Source: DASWOJ01 sp036398775 (GTDB lineage Bacteria > Pseudomonadota > Alphaproteobacteria > Acetobacterales > Acetobacteraceae). Taken from it: DNA of 24,736 nt. A model generated the notes under the pieces. That model searched no databases. It was not told where the DNA came from and saw only the letters and a list, made by a program, of their open reading frames with translations. Below are positions 14,968 through 21,987 of this stretch, piece by piece. Numbering within the stretch: the first letter of the stretch is position 1; every line of letters starts with the position of its first letter. The position numbers and the translations under genes were made by a program. The stretch is from assembly GCA_036398775.1 (NCBI GenBank), contig DASWOJ010000436.1:1-24736 (forward strand). The letters are read 5' to 3'.

Positions 14968-15963
14968 ATGCAGAAGCGCATACTTGGAAAAAGCGGCCTG
15001 GAGGTTGCGGCCATCGGCCTCGGGTGCATGGGCCTGAACTTCGGCTATGGCCAGGCCCTAGGCAAGATGGAGGGCGTCGCGCTGATCCGCGCGGCGGTGG
15101 AATGCGGCGTCACCCTGTTCGACACCGCCGAGGTTTACGGCCCCTTTACCAACGAGGAGATGGTCGGCGAGGCGCTGGCGCCGGTACGGGACCGGGTGGT
15201 GATCGCCACCAAGTTCGGCTTCAGGATTGATCCCGCGACCGGCAAGCAGGCCGGCATGGACAGCAGCCCCGAGCGTATCCGCGCCGTGGCCGAGGCGTCC
15301 CTGAAGCGGCTTGGTGTCGAGGTGATTGACCTGTTCTACCAGCACCACGTTGACCCTGCCGTGCCGATTGAGGACGTGGCAGGCGCCGTCGGCGACCTGA
15401 TCCGGGAGGGCAAGGTCAAGCATTTCGGCCTGTCCGAACCCGGCGCGCAGACCATCCGCCGCGCCCATGCCGTGCAGCCCGTCACCGCCATCCAGAACGA
15501 ATACTCGCTGTGGACGCGCGGGCCGGAAACCAACGGGGTGCTGCAGGCGTGCGAGGAGCTTGGCATCGGCTTCGTGCCATACAGCCCGCTCGGCAAGGGG
15601 TTCCTGACCGGGGCGATGAACAAGGACACCAAGCTCGCCGAGGGCGATTTCCGCAGCATGCTGCCGCGCTTCACGCCGGCGGCGATGGCAGCGAACCAGG
15701 CCCTCGTTGACCTGCTGCATCGGATCGCGCGTGAGAAGGATGCGACGCCGGCGCAGGTCGCGCTCGCCTGGCTGCTTGCGCAGCGGCCCTGGATCGTGCC
15801 GATCCCGGGCACCACGAAACTCCATCGCCTGGAGGAGAACCTGGGTGCGGCCGGCGTCGAGCTGACTGCCGGCGACCTTGCAGGTATCGAGCGCGCCGCG
15901 TCCGGGATCGCCATCGAGGGTGAGCGCTACCCCACACAGCTCCTGGCGACCGTTGGCCGTTGA
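14968..15963 (+). CDS. Aldo/keto reductase
   Basis: A 331-residue NADPH-dependent oxidoreductase of the TIM-barrel AKR superfamily (AKR13-like, YakC/IolS group). It would reduce aldehydes or ketones in the cytosol. The catalytic tetrad is visible: Asp 52 and Tyr 57 (FDTAEVYGP), Lys 82 (IATKFGF) and His 126 (YQHHVDP). GKVKHFGLSEP, NEYSLWTRGPE, SPLGKGFLTG and the C-terminal PIPGTTKLHRLEEN are the family's cofactor-binding elements. ATG 14968 is preferred over 14902 because the conserved RILGKSGLEVAAIGLGCMG strand begins right after it. A Bcr/CflA exporter follows 72 bases later on the same strand. Confidence 0.93.
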   Translation: MQKRILGKSGLEVAAIGLGCMGLNFGYGQALGKMEGVALIRAAVECGVTLFDTAEVYGPFTNEEMVGEALAPVRDRVVIATKFGFRIDPATGKQAGMDSSPERIRAVAEASLKRLGVEVIDLFYQHHVDPAVPIEDVAGAVGDLIREGKVKHFGLSEPGAQTIRRAHAVQPVTAIQNEYSLWTRGPETNGVLQACEELGIGFVPYSPLGKGFLTGAMNKDTKLAEGDFRSMLPRFTPAAMAANQALVDLLHRIAREKDATPAQVALAWLLAQRPWIVPIPGTTKLHRLEENLGAAGVELTAGDLAGIERAASGIAIEGERYPTQLLATVGR

Positions 15964-16035
15964 GCGGCTGCGAACCGCACCCGTGCGCCTCCCCTGGCAC
16001 GCGGGCGCCTGCACCTGACCAATCGGAACAAGAAC

Positions 16036-17262
16036 ATGACCCCTGCCGCCGCGACACCCACCAGCCTTCGCGTGCTGCTGGTGCTGAGCACCCTCCTGGG
16101 GTTCGCGTCCATTTCGACCGACCTTTATTTGCCGGCATTGCCAACCATGGCTGCGGCGCTGCGGGCCGACGCGGGCATGGTCGAGCTGACGATTGCGGGC
16201 TACCTGGCGGGCTTCGGCGCCGGGCAACTCCTGTGGGGGCCGGTCGGCGACCGCTACGGGCGCCGAGGGCCTGTGGCGGCCGGGATTGTCCTGTTCGTGA
16301 TCGGCTCGGCTGGCTGCGCGGTGTCGGCGAGCGTCTGGCAGATGATCGCCTGGCGCCTGGTGCAGGCGGCGGGCGCCTGCTCCGGCGTCGTCCTGGCCCG
16401 TGCCATGGTGCGCGACCTTTACCCGCACGGCCGGGCGGCCCAGATGCTGTCCACCTTGATGACGGTGATGGCGGTCGCACCCTTGCTGGGACCGGTCATA
16501 GGCGGCCAGATCCTGGTCCTGGCCGGGTGGCGGGCGATTTTCTGGACGCTGGTGGCTATTGGACTGGCGACGTTGCTGGCGCTGTTCACGCTGCCCGAAA
16601 CGCTGCCGCCCGAGGCGCGCAATGCCGAGCCGCTGGGACGCGCCTTCGTGCGCTATGGAGAACTGGTGCGAGATCGCGCCATGCTCGGCTATGCCGGCGC
16701 GACTGGCTTCTTCTATGCCGGCACCTTCGCCTATGTCGCCGGGACACCGTTCGCCTACATCGCCGTTCACCACGTTCCGCCGCAGCTCTATGGCGCGCTG
16801 TTTGCGTTGGGCATCGTTGGCATCATGGCGGCCAACCTCGTCAACGCGCGCCTGGTGACGCGGCTGGGCAGCGACCGGCTGCTGCGGGTGGGCGCGGCGG
16901 TGGCGGCGATGGCCGGGGTGGCGTCGGCGGTGACGGCGTGGACCGGCTGGGGCGGCCTTGCCGGCCTGGTTGGGCCGTTGTTCGTGTTCGTGTCGGCAAC
17001 CGGGTTCATCGTCGCCAACTCGGTCGTCGGCGCGTTCGCCCTAGCCCCGCAGCGGGCGGGTGCCGTTTCTGCGCTGGTCGGCGCCGTCCAGTACGGCTCG
17101 GGCATGGCAGGCTCCGCGCTGGTGGGCGTGTTCGCCAACGGCACGCCGGGGCCGATGGGCTGGGTGATCGCGCTGGGCGGCATCGGCAGCGCCGCCTGCG
17201 CTTGGCTGCTCCTGCCTGCGCCCGCGGCTGCTGGCCTGCCCGAGGCGGAGCGGACAACCTAG
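16036..17262 (+). CDS. Bcr/CflA family multidrug efflux MFS transporter
   Basis: A 408-residue inner-membrane drug/H+ antiporter with 12 predicted membrane segments. Diagnostic elements of the Bcr/CflA group are TDLYLPALPTMAAAL in segment 1, MFS motif A GPVGDRYGRRGPV (about residues 68-80), the RLVQAAGACSGVVLARAMVRDL segment and LGPVIGGQILVLAGWRAIFW. Substrates of relatives include bicyclomycin, chloramphenicol and sulphonamides, and some export amino acids such as cysteine; the substrate here cannot be told. The Shine-Dalgarno is weak. A hairpin directly after its stop is the probable terminator. Confidence 0.92.
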   Translation: MTPAAATPTSLRVLLVLSTLLGFASISTDLYLPALPTMAAALRADAGMVELTIAGYLAGFGAGQLLWGPVGDRYGRRGPVAAGIVLFVIGSAGCAVSASVWQMIAWRLVQAAGACSGVVLARAMVRDLYPHGRAAQMLSTLMTVMAVAPLLGPVIGGQILVLAGWRAIFWTLVAIGLATLLALFTLPETLPPEARNAEPLGRAFVRYGELVRDRAMLGYAGATGFFYAGTFAYVAGTPFAYIAVHHVPPQLYGALFALGIVGIMAANLVNARLVTRLGSDRLLRVGAAVAAMAGVASAVTAWTGWGGLAGLVGPLFVFVSATGFIVANSVVGAFALAPQRAGAVSALVGAVQYGSGMAGSALVGVFANGTPGPMGWVIALGGIGSAACAWLLLPAPAAAGLPEAERTT

Positions 17263-17268
17263 TTCTGA

Positions 17269-17288
17269 GCAAACCTCTGAAGGTTTGC
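17269..17288 (+). terminator. Hairpin terminator after the MFS gene
   Basis: A perfect 8-bp stem GCAAACCT / AGGTTTGC with a 4-base CTGA loop begins 7 bases after the MFS stop. There is no T-run, so it may act with the larger inverted repeat just downstream. Confidence 0.55.
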
Positions 17289-17302
17289 GCACCGATGAAA
17301 AA

Positions 17303-17371
17303 CTAAGCAGGCTCATGCGGCCTGGCGCGGCCGCAGGCCACCTGTGCGGTAGGCCGCATAAGCCTGCTTAG
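17303..17371. repeat. Long imperfect inverted repeat between convergent genes
   Basis: CTAAGCAGGCT (17303-17313) pairs perfectly with AGCCTGCTTAG (17361-17371). The stem extends inward by eight more pairs (ATGCGGCC / GGCCGCAT) after one mismatch, giving a 20-bp arm around a 29-base GC-rich loop. It lies between the convergent MFS and Mn-cupin genes, so a bidirectional terminator is the simplest reading. A small mobile-element remnant is the alternative. Confidence 0.6.
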
Positions 17372-17448
17372 CCAATCCAGCAGGCGCCAGCGTCCGCGGC
17401 CGTCGCCGCCACGGCAGGCCGTCCACAAGGAGACGGGCTGCCCGGCGG

Positions 17449-17859
17449 CTATGCTGCTGCGGTGCCGGCGCCATACTGCGCGTCGGTCACCTTCTCCATC
17501 CACTCGACGGCCTTGCCGTCCAGCACCTCGGCAATGGCGACGTGGGTCATCGCGCACTGGGGTGCGGCGCCGTGCCAGTGCTTCTCCCCAGGCGCGAACC
17601 AGACGATGTCGCCGGGGCGCAGCTCCTCCACCGGTCCACCCTCGCGCTGCGCCCGGCCAAGCCCTGCGGTGACGAGCAGCGTCTGGCCCAGCGGATGCGT
17701 GTGCCACGCGGTGCGCGCGCCCGGCTCGAACGTGACGGTGGCGCCGCCGACCCGCGCGTCGCCGCTGCCCTGGAACCGTGCGTCAATCCGGACCGTGCCG
17801 GTGAAATATTCCTCTGGCCCCTTGGCAGAGGGCTGCGAGCCGCTGCGCTTGATGTCCAT
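17449..17859 (-). CDS. Mn-dependent cupin of the (R)-hydroxynitrile lyase type
   Basis: A 136-residue single-domain cupin matching, from recall, the Granulicella tundricola hydroxynitrile lyase family (carboxymuconolactone-like cupins): MDIKRSGSQ at the N-terminus, FTGTVRIDARF, TVTFEPGARTAWHTHPLGQTLLVTAG, GDIVWFAPGEKHWHGAAP and a VEWMEKVTDAQYG end. The four metal ligands fall at the positions of that enzyme: His 53, His 55, Gln 59 and His 94. His 106 is also kept. In vivo substrates of such proteins are mostly unknown; lyase activity on cyanohydrins is a promiscuous or minor role in many. It diverges from the LysR gene at 17956, which probably controls it. Confidence 0.9.
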   Translation of the reverse strand: MDIKRSGSQPSAKGPEEYFTGTVRIDARFQGSGDARVGGATVTFEPGARTAWHTHPLGQTLLVTAGLGRAQREGGPVEELRPGDIVWFAPGEKHWHGAAPQCAMTHVAIAEVLDGKAVEWMEKVTDAQYGAGTAAA

Positions 17860-17874
17860 GATCCCATCCGTCCG

Positions 17875-17888
17875 TTGTCGGCAGACAA
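17875..17888. promoter_or_regulatory. Candidate LysR operator palindrome
   Basis: TTGTC-GGCA-GACAA is a perfect 5-bp dyad in the 96-base gap between the divergent Mn-cupin and lysR genes, 16 bases upstream of the cupin ATG. It fits the T-N(11 to 12)-A shape of LysR-type sites, but the assignment rests only on symmetry and location. Confidence 0.5.
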
Positions 17889-17955
17889 GCTGGACGCAGC
17901 CTCGACGCCAGACTAGGTGCTGGAACTTGCATGGACCTATGTCTAGGCTTCACGA

Positions 17956-18849
17956 ATGCGCCGTGAAGAACTGGTTGACCTCAACGCTTTCGCGACGGTT
18001 GCGGAGGAGGAAAGCTTCACCCGCGCGGCGGCCCGGCTCGGCACCTCGCAATCGGCGCTCAGCCACACCGTCCGGCGGCTGGAAACCCGGCTGGGCGTCC
18101 GCCTGCTGACCCGCACGACCCGGCGCGTCGCCCCGACCCAGGCTGGCGAGCGGCTGCTCAAGACCCTTGGCCCGGCGTTCGACACCATCGCCGCCGAACT
18201 CGCCTCCCTCAGCGAGCTGCGCGAAAGGCCGGCCGGCACCATCCGCGTCACCACGTCCGAGCACGCGGCGCACAGCGTCCTGTGGCCCGCGCTGGAAACG
18301 CTGCTGCCGGACTACCCCGACATCCGTGTCGAGATGTCGGTCAACTCCGGCCTGACCGATATCGTCGCCGAACGCTTCGATGCCGGGGTCCGCCTTGGGG
18401 AAGCGGTTGCCAAGGACATGGTGGCGGTGCGCATCGGGCCTGACCTGCGGATGGCGGTGGTGGGCGCACCCTCCTACTTTGCCGGGCGGCCGCAGCCGCG
18501 CACCCCGCAGGACCTGGCCGAGCACCAGTGCATCAACCTGCGCCTGCCCACCTTGGGCGGCCTTTATGCCTGGGAGCTGGAAAAGGCTGGCCGCGAGCTG
18601 AGGGTGCGGGTGGACGGCCAGTTGGCGTTCAACAACGTGCCCATGATCCTGCGCGCCGCGGCGGCCGGATTCGGCCTGGCCTGCGTGCTGGAGGATTACG
18701 TGGCCGCGCCCGTCGCCGAGGGCAGCCTCATCCGCGTGCTGGAGGACTGGTGCCCTCCGTTCGCCGGCTACCACCTTTATTACCCAAGCCGCCGCCAGCC
18801 CTCGGCAGCGTTCGCGTTGCTGGTGGATGCGCTGCGCTACCGGAGGTGA
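17956..18849 (+). CDS. LysR family transcriptional regulator
   Basis: A 297-residue regulator. The winged helix-turn-helix covers residues 1-60 (FATVAEEESFTRAAARLGTSQSALSHTVRRLETRLGVRLLTRTTRRVAPTQAG). The substrate-binding domain follows (IRVTTSEHAAHSVLWPALETLLPDYPDIRVEMSVNSGLTDIVAERFDAGVRLGE...), the CrgA/LrhA-like subgroup found beside reductases and cupins. It is transcribed divergently from the Mn-cupin and probably autoregulates and controls that gene. It could also control the downstream convergent PRISE reductase or the AKR/exporter pair. Inducer unknown. Confidence 0.93.
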   Translation: MRREELVDLNAFATVAEEESFTRAAARLGTSQSALSHTVRRLETRLGVRLLTRTTRRVAPTQAGERLLKTLGPAFDTIAAELASLSELRERPAGTIRVTTSEHAAHSVLWPALETLLPDYPDIRVEMSVNSGLTDIVAERFDAGVRLGEAVAKDMVAVRIGPDLRMAVVGAPSYFAGRPQPRTPQDLAEHQCINLRLPTLGGLYAWELEKAGRELRVRVDGQLAFNNVPMILRAAAAGFGLACVLEDYVAAPVAEGSLIRVLEDWCPPFAGYHLYYPSRRQPSAAFALLVDALRYRR

Positions 18850-18944
18850 GGACCGGTTCGTTTGGGGATGGCGCCCGGCGAAGCAGCGGGCAAGAGCCTG
18901 TCCAACCCCTTTTGAAACTGGCGGTTTGCCATCCGTGATTGCGA

Positions 18945-18981
18945 GCCGCTTGCGGCGCGGCGCTTCCTCACCTGGAAGGTG
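18945..18981. terminator. Two short hairpins between convergent lysR and reductase genes
   Basis: GCCGC-TT-GCGGC (18945-18956) and CACCT-GGA-AGGTG (18969-18981) lie in the 139-base gap between convergent genes. They may end both transcripts. Neither has a T-run. Confidence 0.35.
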
Positions 18982-18988
18982 CGTCTGC

Positions 18989-20053
18989 TCAGGGAATGAT
19001 CCCCGCCTCGCGCAGGCGGGTGAACAGGTCGAAGAACGAGTCGTCGGTGGCCTGGTAGTCGAGGAAGCCGAGCCTGCGGCTTTTGCTCATGTCGGTGACC
19101 ACCTCGATGGGCCGCCCCAGGTCGGCGTCGGTGTGCCAGGCCGAGGCCAGCCGGCTCAGGTCCGGCTCGGCCAGGCCGTGCTTGCGGGCGATCTCCGCCC
19201 ACAACGGGGCCGCGCCGGCAAGCTGCTGCTCCAGCGGCGTGCCCTGGCCGGGGAACGGCGCCGGCTCCAGGTGGAACCAGCGGGCCAGGCGGTCCCACAT
19301 CCAGTTCCAGCGGAAGATGTCGCCATTCACGACGTTGAACGCCTGGTCGCGGGCCGCAGGCGTGGTCGCGGCCCATTCCAGGTGACGCGCCAGCAGCCGG
19401 GCATCGGTCATGTCCGTCAGCCCGTTCCATTGCATGGCCGAGCCAGGGAACAGGAACGGGCGCCCGGCGTCGCGGCAGATCGTGGCGTAGGCCGCGAGGG
19501 TCACGCCCATGTTCATCGCGTTGCCGACGGCGTAGCCGATGATGGTGTGGGGGCGGTGGACGCTCCAGCCGAAGCCGTCGCGCGCCGCGGCGGCGAACAC
19601 CTCGTCCTCCTGCGCGTAATAGAAATTCTCCACGTCGAGGCGCGGCTGCTCCTCGCGGAACGGCGTCGCGGGGAGGCTGCCTTTCCCATAAGCCTCGAAC
19701 GGGCCGAGGTAGTGCTTGAGGCCGGTCACCAGCGCGACGTGGCCGACGCTGCCGGCGGGCCGCACGGCATCGAGCAGGTTGCGGACCATAGAGGCATTGA
19801 TGCGGATGTTCTCCGCCTCGGTCGGCTGGCGCAGCCAGGTCGTGATGAAGACGTGGGTTGGGCGCAGCGCCTGCACTGCCGCGCGCAGCCCTGCAGGATC
19901 GAGCAGGTCGGCGGCAACGGGACGCAGGCCCTCGATGTCGGAGGAGGGGCGCCGTGCCAGGCCGCTGACCTCCCAACCCTGCCGGAGCAGGTGCCGGGCC
20001 AGGTTGTTGCCCACGATGCCGCTGACGCCTGCGATCAACGCCGATTGAGTCAT
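18989..20053 (-). CDS. PRISE-type short-chain reductase (progesterone 5-beta-reductase/iridoid synthase-like)
   Basis: A 354-residue NAD(P)H-dependent enone reductase of the extended SDR superfamily. The nucleotide-binding motif is at residues 8-16 (AGVSGIVGNN). PRISE hallmarks are present: TGLKHYLGPFEAYG with the motif Lys, NFYYAQEDEVF with the active-site Tyr, and SVHRPHTIIGYAVGNAMNMG. QAFNVVNGDIFRWNWMWDRLARWF is typical of the family. Relatives reduce the double bond of unsaturated carbonyls; the natural bacterial substrate is not known. ATG 20053 is preferred over 20119 because the Rossmann motif starts right after it. The gene is convergent to lysR, fitting the carbonyl/peroxide theme of its neighbours. 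Confidence 0.9.
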   Translation of the reverse strand: MTQSALIAGVSGIVGNNLARHLLRQGWEVSGLARRPSSDIEGLRPVAADLLDPAGLRAAVQALRPTHVFITTWLRQPTEAENIRINASMVRNLLDAVRPAGSVGHVALVTGLKHYLGPFEAYGKGSLPATPFREEQPRLDVENFYYAQEDEVFAAAARDGFGWSVHRPHTIIGYAVGNAMNMGVTLAAYATICRDAGRPFLFPGSAMQWNGLTDMTDARLLARHLEWAATTPAARDQAFNVVNGDIFRWNWMWDRLARWFHLEPAPFPGQGTPLEQQLAGAAPLWAEIARKHGLAEPDLSRLASAWHTDADLGRPIEVVTDMSKSRRLGFLDYQATDDSFFDLFTRLREAGIIP

Positions 20054-20112
20054 GTGTCCCGCCTTGCTGCCGTCATGCCCGGCAAGTACTCGGCTGCGGC
20101 CGGCGAGGATAG

Positions 20113-20153
20113 CCGGCACCTCGTCGAGATACGGTCACGTTTTTAGGTGCCGG
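20113..20153. repeat. Inverted repeat upstream of the PRISE gene
   Basis: CCGGCACCT (20113-20121) and AGGTGCCGG (20145-20153) form a 9-bp perfect stem with a 23-base spacer, 60 bases upstream of the reductase start. It could be an operator or a leader hairpin; symmetry alone supports it. Confidence 0.4.
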
Positions 20154-20820
20154 TTGATAGGCTTGCTGGTGCGTGGAACGGCGGCCACCCCCGGGGGACG
20201 GCTGCGCGTCGCGGCGAGGGCAAGGACGGGCCGGCTTGGTTTTGACGCTGTGGGGATGCCCCTCCCCGGAACCCTGCAACTGCACGGCCGCCCACCGCGG
20301 CCCGCGCTCCGTCCGCCTTCCCGTCCTCCAAATGTTTTCCGCCGGGTTTCCGGACAGAGCGGACGCGGCCGGTCATGGTTCACTTGACGGAAAAGTTGCT
20401 TCACCAAGGCACGAGCATGGCAGCGCTTGCCAGGGCACCACCGGATTGCCGCCCACCGGCAAGCATTCCAGGGTGGGCGTATCCTTCTGCATTCGAGTCA
20501 TCCAGGTGAAAGCGACGCCGGCGTTCACCCAAGCGTTGATCCGACTCACCGCTGCCGCATGAAGTCCTATGTGCAATAGCGGCCCAACAACGGCTTGCAA
20601 TGGTTATGGCTATCTCAAGCCAGGGAATTATCGCCTTGACTTGAATATTGAAAGGCGCGCAAGCGTAACTTGTCCGACCTTAAAGCAGCACAATGTTTTC
20701 TGGGTCGTTCCTAGTTTCCAGGCAAGATACCCTGCTTCAAGCAAAGCGTGAATGCGGTTTCCAAGACGCCTTGGATGTCTGCCGCTAAGCTTGGCAACGA
20801 CTGCCTACAGGAAGTCGATC
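20154..20820. other. Gene-poor stretch with locally AT-richer sequence
   Basis: About 670 bases with no ORF I can assign. Short frames (for example 20173-20562 + and 20373-20600 -) lack good ribosome sites and family motifs. From about 20560 to 20830 the sequence is visibly richer in A/T than the rest of the window and its codon third positions lose the GC bias. It may be a decayed gene or a transferred fragment; no transposase motif or terminal repeats are recognisable. Confidence 0.5.
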
Positions 20821-20940
20821 ATGAATAATGTAATGCCCATTTCGTCAGGACCTGAGGAGATCATTGAGCATCCATCCGTGGGCGGGCGTGCATCCACCGG
20901 CCTGTTCCGGCTCACGTTCGACAATCCCGGAACCCGGTAA
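20821..20940 (+). CDS. Small ORF, 39-residue hypothetical protein
   Basis: ATG at 20821 follows AGGAAG (20809-20814) with ideal 6-base spacing and reads 39 residues (MNNVMPISSGPEEII...FDNPGTR) to TAA. The peptide is hydrophilic, without membrane segment or Cys. An in-frame ATG at 20752 would give 62 residues but has no ribosome site. It sits 44 bases ahead of the DUF3365 gene, so it could be an operon leader peptide or a small partner. The family is not recognised and the coding status is uncertain. Confidence 0.4.
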   Translation: MNNVMPISSGPEEIIEHPSVGGRASTGLFRLTFDNPGTR

Positions 20941-20946
20941 TCCCAG

Positions 20947-20959
20947 AGCCGCTTCGGCT
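20947..20959 (+). promoter_or_regulatory. Small hairpin in the leader of the DUF3365 gene
   Basis: AGCCG-CTT-CGGCT lies between the small ORF stop and the AAGGAG of the next gene. It is too short to be called a terminator; it may modulate translation initiation. Confidence 0.3.
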
Positions 20960-20984
20960 GCCTGGCCGGACAAAGGAGCGGCTC

Positions 20985-21974
20985 ATGCCCTACGATGCCA
21001 GCGACATCCCCCTCCCACGCCCTGGACAGTTCCGGGCCGGGGAACGCCGGGATGATGGCCAGACCCCGAGCCGGCGCACGCTCAGCACCAGCGCCCTGGT
21101 CCGCCGCATCCTGCTCGTCATCTTCCTGCTCTCCCTTGCAGGCGGGGCCGGAGGGTTCTTCCTGGTGCTGCGCCACCGCGCGCTCCAGGGTGCCGCGAAC
21201 GAGGCACGGTTGCTGCTGACGACGGCACTCGCGGTCAGCGACTACACGGACGAGAACATCTTCCCCCTGCTCGATAAGCTGCCCACGGATAAGTTCTACG
21301 AGCAGGTAGTTCCGTTCCACGTGGCCCAGGCCGTCTTCCGCAAGGTGCAGGCCCACTACCCGGCATACAGCTATCGCGAGCCCGCCCTCAACCCGACCAA
21401 CCTCGACGACCGGCCAACCCCCTTCGATGTCGAGTTGACCGAGCGTTTCCGCGACGACCCAAGCCTGCAAGACCTGCAAGGCATCCGCCAGGATGGCGGC
21501 CGAACCGTGTTCTACCTCGCGCGGCCGATCCGGATCACCGACCAGCGATGCCTGACCTGCCACGGCACGCCCGACCGCGCGCCGAAGGCCCTGCTTGCCC
21601 GTTACGGCACGGTGAACGGCTTCGGCTGGTCAATGGGCGAGACGGTGGGCGTCCAGGCGCTCAGCGTCCCCATCGCCGAGGAGCTGCGCGGGACCACGGA
21701 GCTGGCTGTGACGCTCGCCGCCGGGCTGCTGGCAATCTTCTTCGTCACCTACGTGGCGCTCACCGCCTCGCTCCAAGCCATGCTGGTCAGGCCGCTGCGT
21801 GCGCTCGCCCGCTCGGCCGACATGGCCAGCAAGACGAACGACGCGCACGTCGAGCTGCCGCATTCCGGCGTGAGCGAGATGCATGGGCTGGCCGACGCGA
21901 TCGGGCGCCTGCGCCTAAGTCTGCGCAAGGCGCTCGGCGAGGCGCCGCCCCGGCCGCCTGCGCCAGCCCCATGA
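20985..21974 (+). CDS. Membrane DUF3365 (Tll0287-like) haem sensor with HAMP, no output domain
   Basis: A 329-residue inner-membrane protein. A cytoplasmic N-terminus (1-40) leads into a membrane segment (41-62), a periplasmic DUF3365 domain (about 65-235), a second membrane segment (239-262) and a HAMP-like linker (about 263-315: LVRPLRALARSADMASKTNDAHVELPHSGVSEMHGLADAIGRLR). The domain contains DYTDENIFPLL, FVPFHVAQAVF-like and YREPALNPTN motifs and CLTCHGTPDRAP (189-200), a CxxCH c-type haem site followed by the family's conserved segment. DUF3365-HAMP usually sits in front of a kinase, cyclase or chemotaxis module; here the protein ends after HAMP with a Pro-rich tail. AAGGAG (20973-20978) precedes the ATG by 6 bases. 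The MscS gene follows 13 bases later. Confidence 0.85.
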   Translation: MPYDASDIPLPRPGQFRAGERRDDGQTPSRRTLSTSALVRRILLVIFLLSLAGGAGGFFLVLRHRALQGAANEARLLLTTALAVSDYTDENIFPLLDKLPTDKFYEQVVPFHVAQAVFRKVQAHYPAYSYREPALNPTNLDDRPTPFDVELTERFRDDPSLQDLQGIRQDGGRTVFYLARPIRITDQRCLTCHGTPDRAPKALLARYGTVNGFGWSMGETVGVQALSVPIAEELRGTTELAVTLAAGLLAIFFVTYVALTASLQAMLVRPLRALARSADMASKTNDAHVELPHSGVSEMHGLADAIGRLRLSLRKALGEAPPRPPAPAP

Positions 21975-21987
21975 CAGGAGAGAGGCA

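Noticed and set aside
18890..18925. GAGCCTGTCCAACCCC-like sequence as an insertion-sequence end
   Set aside because: No partner inverted repeat, target duplication or transposase nearby.
20384..20412. TTGACG as a -35 promoter box
   Set aside because: No -10 hexamer at 16-18 bases; a single hexamer match is not enough.
20173..20562. 129-residue + frame in the gene-poor gap
   Set aside because: No ribosome site and no recognisable motif; codon use unlike neighbouring genes. The overlapping - frame 20373-20600 fails the same tests.
20636..20671. TTGACT/TTGAAT with TAACTT as a sigma-70 promoter
   Set aside because: Spacing is 19 bases or lacks a matching -10; too weak to list.
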